Positions 8,261 through 16,803 of a stretch of DNA of 64,000 nucleotides are shown here, piece by piece. This DNA is from Psychrobacillus sp044762655 (GTDB lineage Bacteria > Bacillota > Bacilli > Bacillales_A > Planococcaceae). Both the position numbers and the translations under genes were made by a program. The first letter of the stretch is position 1. Each line of letters starts with the position of its first letter. Location: NCBI RefSeq assembly GCF_044762655.1, contig NZ_JBIWER010000001.1, positions 372,001 through 436,000 of the forward strand. The letters run 5' to 3'. The notes under the pieces were generated by a model. The model made no database searches. It worked only from the letters and a program-made list of their open reading frames with translations, and had not been told where the DNA came from.

Positions 8261-9403
8261 TCATTTTGCAAGGAATTCATTGTACAACATTCGCATCATT
8301 AAAGGGTAATCTATTTTGCTAGCATATGTAACTTCATCGGATGAAATTAAACAGTGCTGCAATAGAATAAGATAGGATTCAACTGCCTTTATATGTTCTT
8401 CTGATAGATTGGAAGCTAGGTTTCTATAATTCAAGAATGATTCGCAGTGTTGGTAATTTGCTTGAGGTATAGTAAGTTCGAGTTTTTGTAAATAGTCGAT
8501 AAACTGAATTTGCCACTCGACAGCATGCCTGGAGAAAATAGAAGCGTTATTTGTCGGAATGCCTATAAAGAATGGAATTTGTTTAGGATGGACTCTCCAT
8601 CTATAACATATTTTCAGAAATGTAGATTGAATTCCTTTTCTATTAAAAAAGTATAGATTGTCCAAATGTTTGTATCGGTAATGCTTATATAGAGTGAAAT
8701 ACTTTTGAAAATCCTCCCACGAGTTCTTTTTTATAATAGCAAATGGCCAGGTCTGGTTTTCTAAAGAAAGCTTTTTTATTTTTACAATATAATTATTTGC
8801 CTTTAGATGCATGGGGTTTGAAATATAATGAAAATATTTAGATTGAGGGCAATAGGTGAGTATTATATGACCATTTGGAGTTTTGTAAAAAAACTGTTGT
8901 CTAAAAGCGGAGAGCTGCATAGTTCCGATTTCGAAATCAGAAATTTTTGGTGTTCGTAGTATCCAAATGGGATTAATTTTCTTGGAGATATAGCCTTCTG
9001 TTCGCTGCTGAATTGCGGTTACTGGTATTGGACTACATTGAAACTCTATTGCAAAGGGATAAGGTTCACTTTTGACATATAAATCAGGTCTTTGTAGAAG
9101 AGAAGGAAGATAGGCTTCAAGCTGTACGGACGGTGAATACTTTTGTAATAATTCATATAAATGGAGTTTTCCGTTTAGATGATCCTCACTTTCTCCTTCA
9201 GAAAAAGCTTGCGTACATGAAGCATTACGAGTATGGGCAAAATGTGGGGTTTTTATCATACCATTTTTTAAAATGACTTGTTCATTGCATTGTATGCAGA
9301 AGAATGTGTTAGTTGATTTCATTTTGTCTAAAATGGTACGTGGATGCTGTGCAGCTATGATAAGTTCTCCATTTGCTGTTACTGCTGTTAGTATTTGTAT
9401 CAC
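8261..9403 (-). CDS. coiA: Competence protein CoiA
   Basis: DNA-uptake-associated nuclease-like protein. The N-terminal zinc-binding part has CIQC near residue 37 and PHFAH near 55. The central PD-(D/E)xK-like core shows RPDLYV and IEFQCSPI. The GTG at 9403 lies inside the ribosome binding site GGGAGGTGAT, so it is unlikely to be the real start. An ATA at 9394 is 8 nt past GGAGG and would give the family-like N-terminus MLTAVTANGE. A promoter ends only 5-7 bp before the SD, so the leader is very short. The length, 377-380 residues, is typical. Confidence 0.92.
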   Translation of the reverse strand: MIQILTAVTANGELIIAAQHPRTILDKMKSTNTFFCIQCNEQVILKNGMIKTPHFAHTRNASCTQAFSEGESEDHLNGKLHLYELLQKYSPSVQLEAYLPSLLQRPDLYVKSEPYPFAIEFQCSPIPVTAIQQRTEGYISKKINPIWILRTPKISDFEIGTMQLSAFRQQFFYKTPNGHIILTYCPQSKYFHYISNPMHLKANNYIVKIKKLSLENQTWPFAIIKKNSWEDFQKYFTLYKHYRYKHLDNLYFFNRKGIQSTFLKICYRWRVHPKQIPFFIGIPTNNASIFSRHAVEWQIQFIDYLQKLELTIPQANYQHCESFLNYRNLASNLSEEHIKAVESYLILLQHCLISSDEVTYASKIDYPLMMRMLYNEFLAK

Positions 9404-9414
9404 CTCCCGCTACT

Positions 9415-9443
9415 AATATACAAATTTTCAGTCAATAATGCAA
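9415..9443 (-). promoter_or_regulatory. Sigma-A promoter of coiA
   Basis: TTGCAT (plus-strand complement at 9438-9443), 17 bp, TATATT (9415-9420). The predicted transcript starts at about 9408, placing the SD at its extreme 5' end. Confidence 0.65.
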
Positions 9444-9472
9444 GTTAAACCATGAACTGTTATTTAATAAAA

Positions 9473-9498
9473 AAAACCTTCTAAAAGTAGAAGGTTTT
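9473..9498 (-). terminator. Intrinsic terminator of mecA
   Basis: AAAACCTTCT pairs with AGAAGGTTTT around 6 nt and includes the mecA stop codon; a run of eight T follows on the minus strand. Confidence 0.9.
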
Positions 9499-10165
9499 AA
9501 AAATGTTTATTTAACTCATCTAGAACAGCATCGGCAATTATCTGTTTCCCATATTCTTCAATCATATGAATAGTTGTCTTTGAACTATTGGCAAACTCTG
9601 AAACAATACTTAAAGTATTAAGTACTGATTCGAACTCAGTAATATCAAAATCAAAAACAATATGCAAATAGTACTTCTCTTCATAAAAATATAAAGAGGT
9701 CTGTAAATCTGCTTCATCTAACTTTTTCGCAAGACCAATTACATCATCGAAGCTCTCAAAAACAAATGTATAATCCGTTGGAATATCCTCTAATTCCTCC
9801 ATATAACTTGAAAAATCATCAAACTCATGTGGGCCGATTGAACTTGATACCCCATTTTTAAATATTTTACTCGATATATCATCTACATCCGAATTATTAC
9901 CTAAACGTTCATCTTGTTTTGTTATTTCCGTTCTTGTAACAATCACTTCCAAACCTTTTTCCATCGCATGAACTTGAATCCATAAAGGACCATCTAATTC
10001 TTCAAAATGATCATCATCATGAACCTCATCCATCATTTCCCAAAAAAGCTGCTCGCTCTTATCCTTATTGAACCAGATTTCATCTCGGCTGAAGCCTCTT
10101 TCTTCAATGTCGATGTATGAAATGTATACTTTGAAAGTGTTATCATTGATACGCTCGATATCCAT
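9497..10165 (-). CDS. mecA: Adaptor protein MecA
   Basis: Adaptor for the ClpC/ClpP protease that targets substrates such as ComK. The N-terminal recognition domain MDIERINDNTFKVYIS is canonical, followed by an acidic linker (residues ~85-115) and the ClpC-binding C-terminal ~110 residues. Length of 222 fits the family. It stands alone between its own terminator and the spx terminator. The neighbourhood with coiA and spx is conserved in Bacillales. Confidence 0.95.
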   Translation of the reverse strand: MDIERINDNTFKVYISYIDIEERGFSRDEIWFNKDKSEQLFWEMMDEVHDDDHFEELDGPLWIQVHAMEKGLEVIVTRTEITKQDERLGNNSDVDDISSKIFKNGVSSSIGPHEFDDFSSYMEELEDIPTDYTFVFESFDDVIGLAKKLDEADLQTSLYFYEEKYYLHIVFDFDITEFESVLNTLSIVSEFANSSKTTIHMIEEYGKQIIADAVLDELNKHF

Positions 10166-10341
10166 TTAACACATCTCCTCTCGCTTCTTACCGTCTCAAA
10201 TGTGTAGTGTCTATTACTATTGTATGTCGTTTGTGAAAAAAAGAAAAGGATTCCTGCTTCACTTTTAAAATTATTAATTAAACTATATGCATTGTAGGAA
10301 ATTTTAACTCCGAATGCAAGTAGAAGAGAAAAAGAAAAGCC

Positions 10342-10373
10342 AATTATTTTTCAAAGGTGCTTGAAAAATAATT
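10342..10373 (-). terminator. Intrinsic terminator of spx
   Basis: AATTATTTTTCAA pairs with TTGAAAAATAATT around 6 nt; a T-rich tail follows on the minus strand. Confidence 0.85.
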
Positions 10374-10387
10374 AGCTTAGTATAATA

Positions 10388-10786
10388 CTAGTTAACTAGA
10401 CGTTGTGCTTCAAGTAGTTGATAAGCACGTACTTTTCTAGGTAAGAACCTACGAATTTCATCTTCATTGTAACCAACTTGTAAACGTTTTTCGTCTAAAA
10501 TAATTGGTCTACGTAGTAATCCAGGATGCTCTTGGATTAATTCATATAGTCGTTGTAACGGAAGACTTTCTAAATCCACGTTTAGTTTTTGGAATATTTT
10601 TGAACGTGTTGAAATAATTTCATCTGTTCCGTCTTCTGTCATTCGTAGAATTTCTTTTATTTCACTTATACTAAGTGGTTCGGAAAAAATATTACGTTCT
10701 TTATATGCTATTTCATGTTCTTCTAACCAAGCTTTCGCTTTTCTACAAGAAGTACAACTAGGTGATGTGAATAACGTTACGATCAT
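10388..10786 (-). CDS. spx: Transcriptional regulator Spx
   Basis: ArsC-like thiol-stress regulator that binds the C-terminal domain of RNA polymerase alpha. The redox switch CTSC is at residues 11-14 of the 132-residue product. RKAKAWLEEHEI and the LLRRPIILDE strand are canonical. A GTG four codons upstream (10798) sits inside the SD-like GAAAGGAAGTG, so the ATG at 10786 is the better start. It is degraded through SpxH, encoded in this window, and ClpXP. Confidence 0.95.
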   Translation of the reverse strand: MIVTLFTSPSCTSCRKAKAWLEEHEIAYKERNIFSEPLSISEIKEILRMTEDGTDEIISTRSKIFQKLNVDLESLPLQRLYELIQEHPGLLRRPIILDEKRLQVGYNEDEIRRFLPRKVRAYQLLEAQRLVN

Positions 10787-10798
10787 TTTAAAAAACAC

Positions 10799-11130
10799 TT
10801 CCTTTCAAATGTCTGTGTTATATAAAGTAGATTATAATTAATTTAATGTAGTAATGTACTTTATCAGTATACACTACTTTTATTTGATTTTAAATATGTT
10901 TTTAAGGAAATTTTACCTTCCAAAAATTAATGACACAATTTCGTGTTACTTATGAAGGAATCCTTAATTTTACTAAAGATAAGTTATATACATATTAATT
11001 AATACCCATCATTTAATGATCTTAAACATCTCCCGAATAAAAAAATCATATTATCAATTAGTAATACTTAATGAAAATAGCTGTTATACTAATAATACGT
11101 TTTTAATGTAAAAAGGTTTCAAAAAAAGAA
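10799..11130. other. AT-rich leader region upstream of spx
   Basis: No gene. It contains a possible promoter (10866-10894, listed separately) and several AT-rich -10-like hexamers, one of them TATAAT near 10838. No repeat or stable hairpin other than the terminator of the next gene. A long leader is usual for spx, which has several promoters in B. subtilis. Confidence 0.5.
10866..10894 (-). promoter_or_regulatory. Candidate spx promoter
   Basis: TTTAAA, 17 bp, TATACT on the minus strand, about 80 bp before the spx start. The -35 is weak. Confidence 0.35.
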
Positions 11131-11162
11131 AAAAAGTAGGATAAAATTTCATCCTACTTTTT
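11131..11162 (-). terminator. Intrinsic terminator of the DUF4015 gene
   Basis: AAAAAGTAGGAT pairs with ATCCTACTTTTT around 8 nt, followed by T-rich sequence on the minus strand. Confidence 0.88.
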
Positions 11163-11198
11163 CATTCTTTAGGTTTCCCTCAAATTATTAAGAAATGG

Positions 11199-12407
11199 TT
11201 AAGGAGTATAATCCACGCCTTTTGAATATTTATTTCCAGCATTCCATAATAAGTATTCATTTATACCTGCTTCTTTTAAAGCCTTAATTTGCGCTTCCAC
11301 TTCAGCTTTACCATATGTTTGATAATTTCCTGCCCCTAAATAAGAAGCTGTAAAATCTTGTAACCATGGTCTAGATACAGGAGGATTTTCAAGCTCTGCT
11401 AGTTTAGCATTTTCCACTTTTGCGTATTCCTGTACTAATCTATATGGCTCTAAATCTGGTTTGGCTATACCAAAGTAAGAAGTCCAGTGACTTGGGTAGA
11501 TCATGGAAGAAATAACATCAACGTTTTGAGATATTTTATTAAAATTTTGTCCGATTCCAGGTGCTTCAGGCAATGTAGCAGAATAACCAAAGATATCTAC
11601 CGATAGTTGGGCACCATATGGTTTAAGCTTTTCCCTTGCATAAGCAACAAAATCCGTAACTGCTGAAACTCTGCGTTGAACAAAGTCTTTCTCTGAAGTC
11701 TCATATGTACCCATGGAGTATTTTAAACTGTTTTCTCTTTTTTCAAATCCTTCAGGAAAACGAACATAGTCAAATTGAATTTCTTTAAAGCCCATCTTCG
11801 CAGCCTCTATAGCAATTTCTACATTATAATCCCATACCTCTTGCATAAATGGATTGACGAATGCTTCACCTCGTCCATTTTTCCAAACCGATGTACCTTC
11901 TACAAATGACCATTCTGGCTTTCTCTCTGCAAGCTCAGTATCCTTAAAGATAACAACGCGCGCTATAGGATAAATTTGTTTTTCTTCCATTATTTTTAAC
12001 ATTTTTTGGGTATCTTTTATGTATGGCTTTCCAATATTATATTTAGCTAAAGGAGAATCTTCTGATGGAATGTAAGTCAGATTTCCAAAATCATCTTTTA
12101 GATCGATAACCATTGCATTTAGATCCGTTGTATCCATCAGATTCAGTAAGTCATTAAAACGTTCCCCACCGGCAGAATGTCCCGTTACATAGACACCTCT
12201 CACTGCATCTGGATATTCGAAAGTTAATCCAGAATCAAATACGAATAATTTAGAAGATGATACGATTTTTTCATCTATTGACTGAAAACTGTATTCTTTT
12301 GTAGCAAAGTCCTTTGAAAACAAGGGTGTTTCTGCATTACTTGTACTTGGTAGCAATATAGTCATTGCAATTGATACCGACGCTATTACACTAAAATGTT
12401 TTTTCAT
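11199..12407 (-). CDS. Secreted putative glycoside hydrolase, DUF4015
   Basis: A 402-residue exported protein. A Sec signal peptide covers residues 1-25 (lysines, hydrophobic stretch, SNAE cleavage). The rest matches the DUF4015 TIM-barrel family: VRGVYVTGHSAG start of the barrel, MVIDLKDDFG, YPIARVVIFKD, and the IQFDYVRFPEG block that is the family hallmark. Substrate unknown; polysaccharide or cell-wall glycan is a guess. It has its own SD (AAAGGAAAGG) and terminator, so it is probably monocistronic. Confidence 0.85.
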   Translation of the reverse strand: MKKHFSVIASVSIAMTILLPSTSNAETPLFSKDFATKEYSFQSIDEKIVSSSKLFVFDSGLTFEYPDAVRGVYVTGHSAGGERFNDLLNLMDTTDLNAMVIDLKDDFGNLTYIPSEDSPLAKYNIGKPYIKDTQKMLKIMEEKQIYPIARVVIFKDTELAERKPEWSFVEGTSVWKNGRGEAFVNPFMQEVWDYNVEIAIEAAKMGFKEIQFDYVRFPEGFEKRENSLKYSMGTYETSEKDFVQRRVSAVTDFVAYAREKLKPYGAQLSVDIFGYSATLPEAPGIGQNFNKISQNVDVISSMIYPSHWTSYFGIAKPDLEPYRLVQEYAKVENAKLAELENPPVSRPWLQDFTASYLGAGNYQTYGKAEVEAQIKALKEAGINEYLLWNAGNKYSKGVDYTP

Positions 12408-12537
12408 AAAATAAAAATTCCTTTCCTTTAAGTCCTTTCATTCTAACAATTCATGCAAATGAATGAAAGTGTCAATGTGACTAACATCTATAAAAATTCT
12501 AGCCAAAAAGAAGGTTGATCTTGTAAGTTAAAACTCT

Positions 12538-12573
12538 GTTTCTATCGATATCGAAGAGCTTTGGACAGACGTT
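12538..12573 (+). repeat. Short dispersed repeat X (GGACAGACGTT family)
   Basis: Matches the reverse complement of 29948-29981 with shared TTTCTA, TCGAAG, GCTT and GGACAGACGTT blocks, and matches 61078-61105 over AGAGCTTTGGACAGAC. It lies in the gap between oppF and the DUF4015 gene. Confidence 0.65.
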
Positions 12574-12604
12574 CGCTAGACAATAATATATATATTTATT
12601 TCAT

Positions 12605-12637
12605 CTAAAAAAACGACCGTTCGATTGAACGGTCGTT
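12605..12637 (-). terminator. Intrinsic terminator of the opp operon
   Basis: AACGACCGTTC pairs perfectly with GAACGGTCGTT around GATT; seven T follow on the minus strand. It lies just past the oppF stop. Confidence 0.93.
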
Positions 12638-12643
12638 GAAACA

Positions 12644-13585
12644 TTATATTTTGGAAGTTGAAATTGCTTGCAAAGTCGCAAACTCTTTTTCTGAACAATA
12701 AACGAAATGTCCAGGTGTTACTTCACGCATTGCGATCTCTTCCCCATCTTGATAATTATGAGAGGCAGGGTCGTATGATTTACGTACACGAGTACGCTCA
12801 TAATTTGGATCCGGAAGCGGAATAGCCGACAACAATGACTGTGTATATGGGTGCATTGGATTATTGTATAAATCCTCTGCAGGTGCCAGCTCTACTAGCT
12901 TCCCAAAATACATTACACCGATACGATCAGAAATGTACTTTACCATTGATAAATCATGGGCAATAAACAAATAAGTTAAGCCCTTCTCTTCTTGTAATTC
13001 CTTCAGTAAGTTAACAACTTGTGCTTGAATAGAAACGTCCAACGCTGAGATTGGCTCATCGGCAATGATAAATTCTGGATTAACAGCCAAAGCTCTTGCA
13101 ATTCCTAAACGTTGACGTTGACCACCAGAAAACTCATGTGCATAACGATCAGCATGCTCACGATTCAAGCCTACAGTTTCTAATAATTCAACCACTCGTT
13201 CTTTACGTTCTTTTGAATTTTTCACAAGTCCATGAATATCTAGGCCTTCTGCTATGATATCCAGTACTTTCATACGAGGATTCAGAGATGCATACGGATC
13301 TTGGAAAATCATTTGCATTTTACGGTTAAATGACTTTAAATCATTTTTTGATTTTTTATCATGTACATTTACTCCGTCATAAATTACTTGTCCATCTGTT
13401 GCATCATAAAGACGAATAATTGTACGCCCTGTAGTAGATTTACCACAACCAGATTCTCCAACTAATCCAAGCGTTTCCCCTTTATAAATATCGAAGCTAA
13501 TGTCATCTACTGCGCGAACTTCATTAGGCTTACCTTGATTGAAATACTGCTTAAGATTTTTAATTTCTAGTAATTTTTCAGCCAT
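12644..13585 (-). CDS. oppF: Oligopeptide ABC transporter ATP-binding protein OppF
   Basis: Second ATPase of an Opp peptide importer. Walker A is GESGCGKST (about 39-47), signature HEFSGGQRQR, Walker B IIADEPISALD. The C-terminal oligopeptide/dipeptide extension with a Cys (FVYCSEKE) is present. Its ATG overlaps the oppD stop (TAATG). It is the last gene of oppABCDF and is followed by a strong terminator. Confidence 0.93.
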   Translation of the reverse strand: MAEKLLEIKNLKQYFNQGKPNEVRAVDDISFDIYKGETLGLVGESGCGKSTTGRTIIRLYDATDGQVIYDGVNVHDKKSKNDLKSFNRKMQMIFQDPYASLNPRMKVLDIIAEGLDIHGLVKNSKERKERVVELLETVGLNREHADRYAHEFSGGQRQRLGIARALAVNPEFIIADEPISALDVSIQAQVVNLLKELQEEKGLTYLFIAHDLSMVKYISDRIGVMYFGKLVELAPAEDLYNNPMHPYTQSLLSAIPLPDPNYERTRVRKSYDPASHNYQDGEEIAMREVTPGHFVYCSEKEFATLQAISTSKI

Positions 13586-14649
13586 TAGTAAGTACCTCCT
13601 TCCGTTCCTTCGTAATAGCGGCTTCCAGGGAATTTCTTCATACGTTCTACAATTGCTAAAGGCGGTTCAACTTCCGGAGCATCCGGATGTAATAACCATG
13701 TAGCAGCTGAATGAGTTTCGCTTACTTTAAAGAACGGTGGTGCTTGTTCTAAATCTATTTTCAATGCGTAATCGCTACGTAAAGCAAAAGCATCGCCTTT
13801 CGGAGGATTCAATAAATCAGGAGGAGTTCCTGGAATTGCATACAATTTCGCTTCTGCTGTATCTAGTGACGGCATAGAGCTTAGTAAACCCCATGTATAA
13901 GGATGCTGTGGATTGTAGAATATTTCATCTACAGTTCCAATCTCAACAATTTTACCACCGTACATTACTGCAACTCTATCTGCTACATTAGCCACAACAC
14001 CAAGGTCATGTGTAATGAAAATGATAGATGTATCAATTTTCTTCTGTAGATCCTTCATCAATTCTAAAATTTGTGCTTGTATCGTAACATCTAACGCAGT
14101 AGTAGGTTCATCTGCTATTAGAATTTGTGGATTACACGCTAAAGCAATTGCGATAACAATACGCTGGCGCTGCCCACCAGAAAATTGGTGTGGATATTGT
14201 TTAATACGAGCTTCCGGTTTAGGCATACCTACTAAACGTAGTAAATCAACTGCTACTTTACGTGCTTCTGCTTTACCAACTTTACGGTGCTTTAAAATTG
14301 GCTCCATAATTTGATTACCAATAGTCATCGTTGGATTTAAAGAAGTCATCGGATCTTGGAAAATCATCGAAATATCTTTTCCTCGAATTTTCTGCATTTC
14401 TTTATCCGATAGCTTAGTAAGATCTTTACCATTGAATAAAATTTGTCCATTTTTAAATTCTGAACTTGATTCAGGCAGCAACCGCATAATTGCCTTAGTT
14501 GTAACTGACTTACCAGAACCAGACTCTCCAACAATCGCAAGTGTTTCTCCTTTTTTTAAGTCGAAATTTACACCACGAATGGCTTTTACTTCACCTGCAA
14601 ATGTATGGAAGGAAAGCTCTAGGTCATTAACCTCTAAAATATTTTCCAT
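13585..14649 (-). CDS. oppD: Oligopeptide ABC transporter ATP-binding protein OppD
   Basis: First ATPase of the Opp importer, 354 residues. Walker A GESGSGKSV, signature HQFSGGQRQR, Walker B ILIADEPTTALD. The C-terminal oligopeptide domain has PGTPPDLLNPPKGDAFA but lacks the usual CxFxxRC cysteine cluster (it reads ALRSDYAL), a small departure from many OppD proteins. It is 16 bp from oppC and overlaps oppF by one base. Confidence 0.93.
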   Translation of the reverse strand: MENILEVNDLELSFHTFAGEVKAIRGVNFDLKKGETLAIVGESGSGKSVTTKAIMRLLPESSSEFKNGQILFNGKDLTKLSDKEMQKIRGKDISMIFQDPMTSLNPTMTIGNQIMEPILKHRKVGKAEARKVAVDLLRLVGMPKPEARIKQYPHQFSGGQRQRIVIAIALACNPQILIADEPTTALDVTIQAQILELMKDLQKKIDTSIIFITHDLGVVANVADRVAVMYGGKIVEIGTVDEIFYNPQHPYTWGLLSSMPSLDTAEAKLYAIPGTPPDLLNPPKGDAFALRSDYALKIDLEQAPPFFKVSETHSAATWLLHPDAPEVEPPLAIVERMKKFPGSRYYEGTEGGTY

Positions 14650-14664
14650 TTTCGCTTTCCTCCT

Positions 14665-15684
14665 TTAGTCTTTCATCTTCGGATCAAGTGCGTCACGTAA
14701 TCCATCACCTAATAAGTTGAATGAAATCATAAGTAAACTAATAATAATTGATGGGAACAACAGAATATGTGGTTGGAATTTAATCAGTTTATACCCATCG
14801 TTTATCAATGTTCCAAGTGATGCCTCTGGAGGCTGTAAACCTAACCCAATGAAGCTTAAAAATGCTTCGAAGAATATAGCACTTGGAATAGTGAACATCG
14901 TGTTAATAATAATAATACCTAAAATATTAGGTAAAATATGCTTTGAAATAATTCGACCATTTGTTGCACCTAATGTACGGGATGCTAATACAAACTCTTG
15001 GTTTTTGAATTTTAATACTTGCCCACGTACTATACGAGACATACCGATCCACCCCGTAATGGTAATGGCGATAATTATCGCGGTAATACCCGGTTCCATA
15101 AAGGTAAGCATTAGAATAACAATAACAAGTGTTGGAATTCCGTATAATATTTCAACAATACGCTGAAGAACGTCATCTACACGTCCACCATAATAACCAG
15201 ATACTCCCCCATAAGCAACCCCAATAACCATATCGATTAAAGCCGCTACAAAAGCGATAAATAAGGAGATTTGTGTACCTTCCCAAACACGAGAGAACAT
15301 ATCACGGCCAAGACCGTCTGTACCAAACCAGTAATACGTATCAACCTTTTTCATCTCATATAGGTCTACTTCTTTACCTGCTAGTACACCAACACCATCC
15401 ATTATTCCGAGTTTTTCAATTCCGGGAACCTTTGGTGGTAAATTAGCATGGGTGATTGTTTGTGTTTTCGCATCATGTGGACTTATCATTGGTCCAACAA
15501 ATGCCATAATTATTATAAATAGTAATAGGAACATACTAACGATCGCAGCTTTGTTTTTGCGAATTCGAAGCCAAGCATCTTGCCAGAAGCTCAAACTCGG
15601 TTTTGTAATACGTTCCGCATGACTAGCATCAATTTCAATTCTTTCAAAAGAATCGGCAGGTGGTTTTTGTAAGTCGTGTTTCAT
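14665..15684 (-). CDS. oppC: Oligopeptide ABC transporter permease OppC
   Basis: Inner-membrane permease of 339 residues. A ~40-residue cytoplasmic N-terminus precedes a membrane span (AAIVSMFLLLFIIIMAF, about 49-65). An extracytoplasmic loop follows, then the binding-protein-dependent transport core with the EAA-like loop ASRTLGATNGRIISKHILPN. Its ATG overlaps the oppB stop by one base. Confidence 0.93.
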   Translation of the reverse strand: MKHDLQKPPADSFERIEIDASHAERITKPSLSFWQDAWLRIRKNKAAIVSMFLLLFIIIMAFVGPMISPHDAKTQTITHANLPPKVPGIEKLGIMDGVGVLAGKEVDLYEMKKVDTYYWFGTDGLGRDMFSRVWEGTQISLFIAFVAALIDMVIGVAYGGVSGYYGGRVDDVLQRIVEILYGIPTLVIVILMLTFMEPGITAIIIAITITGWIGMSRIVRGQVLKFKNQEFVLASRTLGATNGRIISKHILPNILGIIIINTMFTIPSAIFFEAFLSFIGLGLQPPEASLGTLINDGYKLIKFQPHILLFPSIIISLLMISFNLLGDGLRDALDPKMKD

Positions 15685-16616
15685 TAATCTTTACCTCCTG
15701 ACAAACGAATACGTGGATCGATGATACCATAAAGTACATCTACCAAGAATATTACGACAATTAAGAACGCAGAGAAGAACAAAGTAGTTCCCATAATAAT
15801 AGAGAAGTCATTTGACATAATGGATTTAACAAATTGCTCTCCGATACCAGGTATTGCGAAGATTTGTTCAATAACAAGAGATCCTGTTAATAATCCGGCT
15901 GCTAGTGGTCCTAAAACTGTCACTAGCGGGATCAATGCATTTCGGAACGCATGCTTAAATGCGATTTCGAAACCAGTTGCCCCTTTAGATTTTGCTAAAG
16001 TAATATAATCTGAACTTAAAACCTCAATCATTTCCGTACGTATAAATCGAGAAGCTGTCGCAAGTGGACCCATTGCTAATGCAATAGAAGGGAGTACGCT
16101 GGACATCCAGCCATCCTTCCACAACGCTACTGGGAATAGCTCCCATTTAACTGCTAACCAATATTGAAGGAAAGTTGCAAAAACGAAAGATGGAATAGAT
16201 ATACCGATAATAGCCACAAAAGTACTACCGTAATCCCAAACTGTATTTTGTCTTAATGCTGCGATCATACCTAATAGTATACCAAGTGCCACACCCAGTA
16301 CTAATCCTTGAGTTCCAAGTAACAGAGATGGTCCTAATCGATCTATGATTAAGTCTGTTACACTAGCATTCTTAAATTGAAATGAGTTACCAAGATCTCC
16401 TTGGGCTAAATTCAACATATACTTTGCGTACTGAACTGGAACCGGTTGATCTAATCCATATTTCGCTTCAACTACCGCAAGCTGTGAAGGGGATAGTTTT
16501 GAAGCAGAGCTAATCGGGGTTCCTGGAAGCGCCTTCATTAAGAAGAATGTTGCCGTCGCAATCAGGAAAAACGTAATAAACATATAAATAACACGACGAG
16601 TAATGTATTTTGCCAT
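15684..16616 (-). CDS. oppB: Oligopeptide ABC transporter permease OppB
   Basis: First permease, 310 residues. The N-terminal span (IYMFITFFLIATATFFLM) and the PGTPI loop are canonical for OppB/DppB. The EAA loop reads LAKSKGATGFEIAFKHAFRNAL. The SD GGAGGTG is strong. A hairpin between oppA and oppB probably lowers expression of the membrane genes relative to the binding protein. Confidence 0.94.
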   Translation of the reverse strand: MAKYITRRVIYMFITFFLIATATFFLMKALPGTPISSASKLSPSQLAVVEAKYGLDQPVPVQYAKYMLNLAQGDLGNSFQFKNASVTDLIIDRLGPSLLLGTQGLVLGVALGILLGMIAALRQNTVWDYGSTFVAIIGISIPSFVFATFLQYWLAVKWELFPVALWKDGWMSSVLPSIALAMGPLATASRFIRTEMIEVLSSDYITLAKSKGATGFEIAFKHAFRNALIPLVTVLGPLAAGLLTGSLVIEQIFAIPGIGEQFVKSIMSNDFSIIMGTTLFFSAFLIVVIFLVDVLYGIIDPRIRLSGGKD

Positions 16617-16740
16617 CTTTGCACCTCCTACAAAAAATATTTATTAAGATTAATATACTCTAATATATATAAACAGATAACCATGGTAGTTGTCAAAATC
16701 AAATTATTAATATTAAATATTTAGTGAATTCTGATTCATT

Positions 16741-16782
16741 TAAAAAGAGAGTACATGATCCATTCGGAACCATATACTCTCT
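16741..16782 (-). terminator. Partial terminator between oppA and oppB
   Basis: AGAGAGTA pairs with TACTCTCT, with a further inner stem, followed by TTTTTA on the minus strand. It lies 20 bp past the oppA stop and 125 bp before oppB, the usual place for attenuation that gives excess binding protein. Confidence 0.75.
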
Positions 16783-16803
16783 AACTATGAGATTAAGAAC
16801 TTG

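Noticed and set aside
13585..14649. ClpX-like or drug-exporter ATPase instead of OppD
   Set aside because: The C-terminal oligopeptide domain and operon position fix it as a peptide-importer ATPase.
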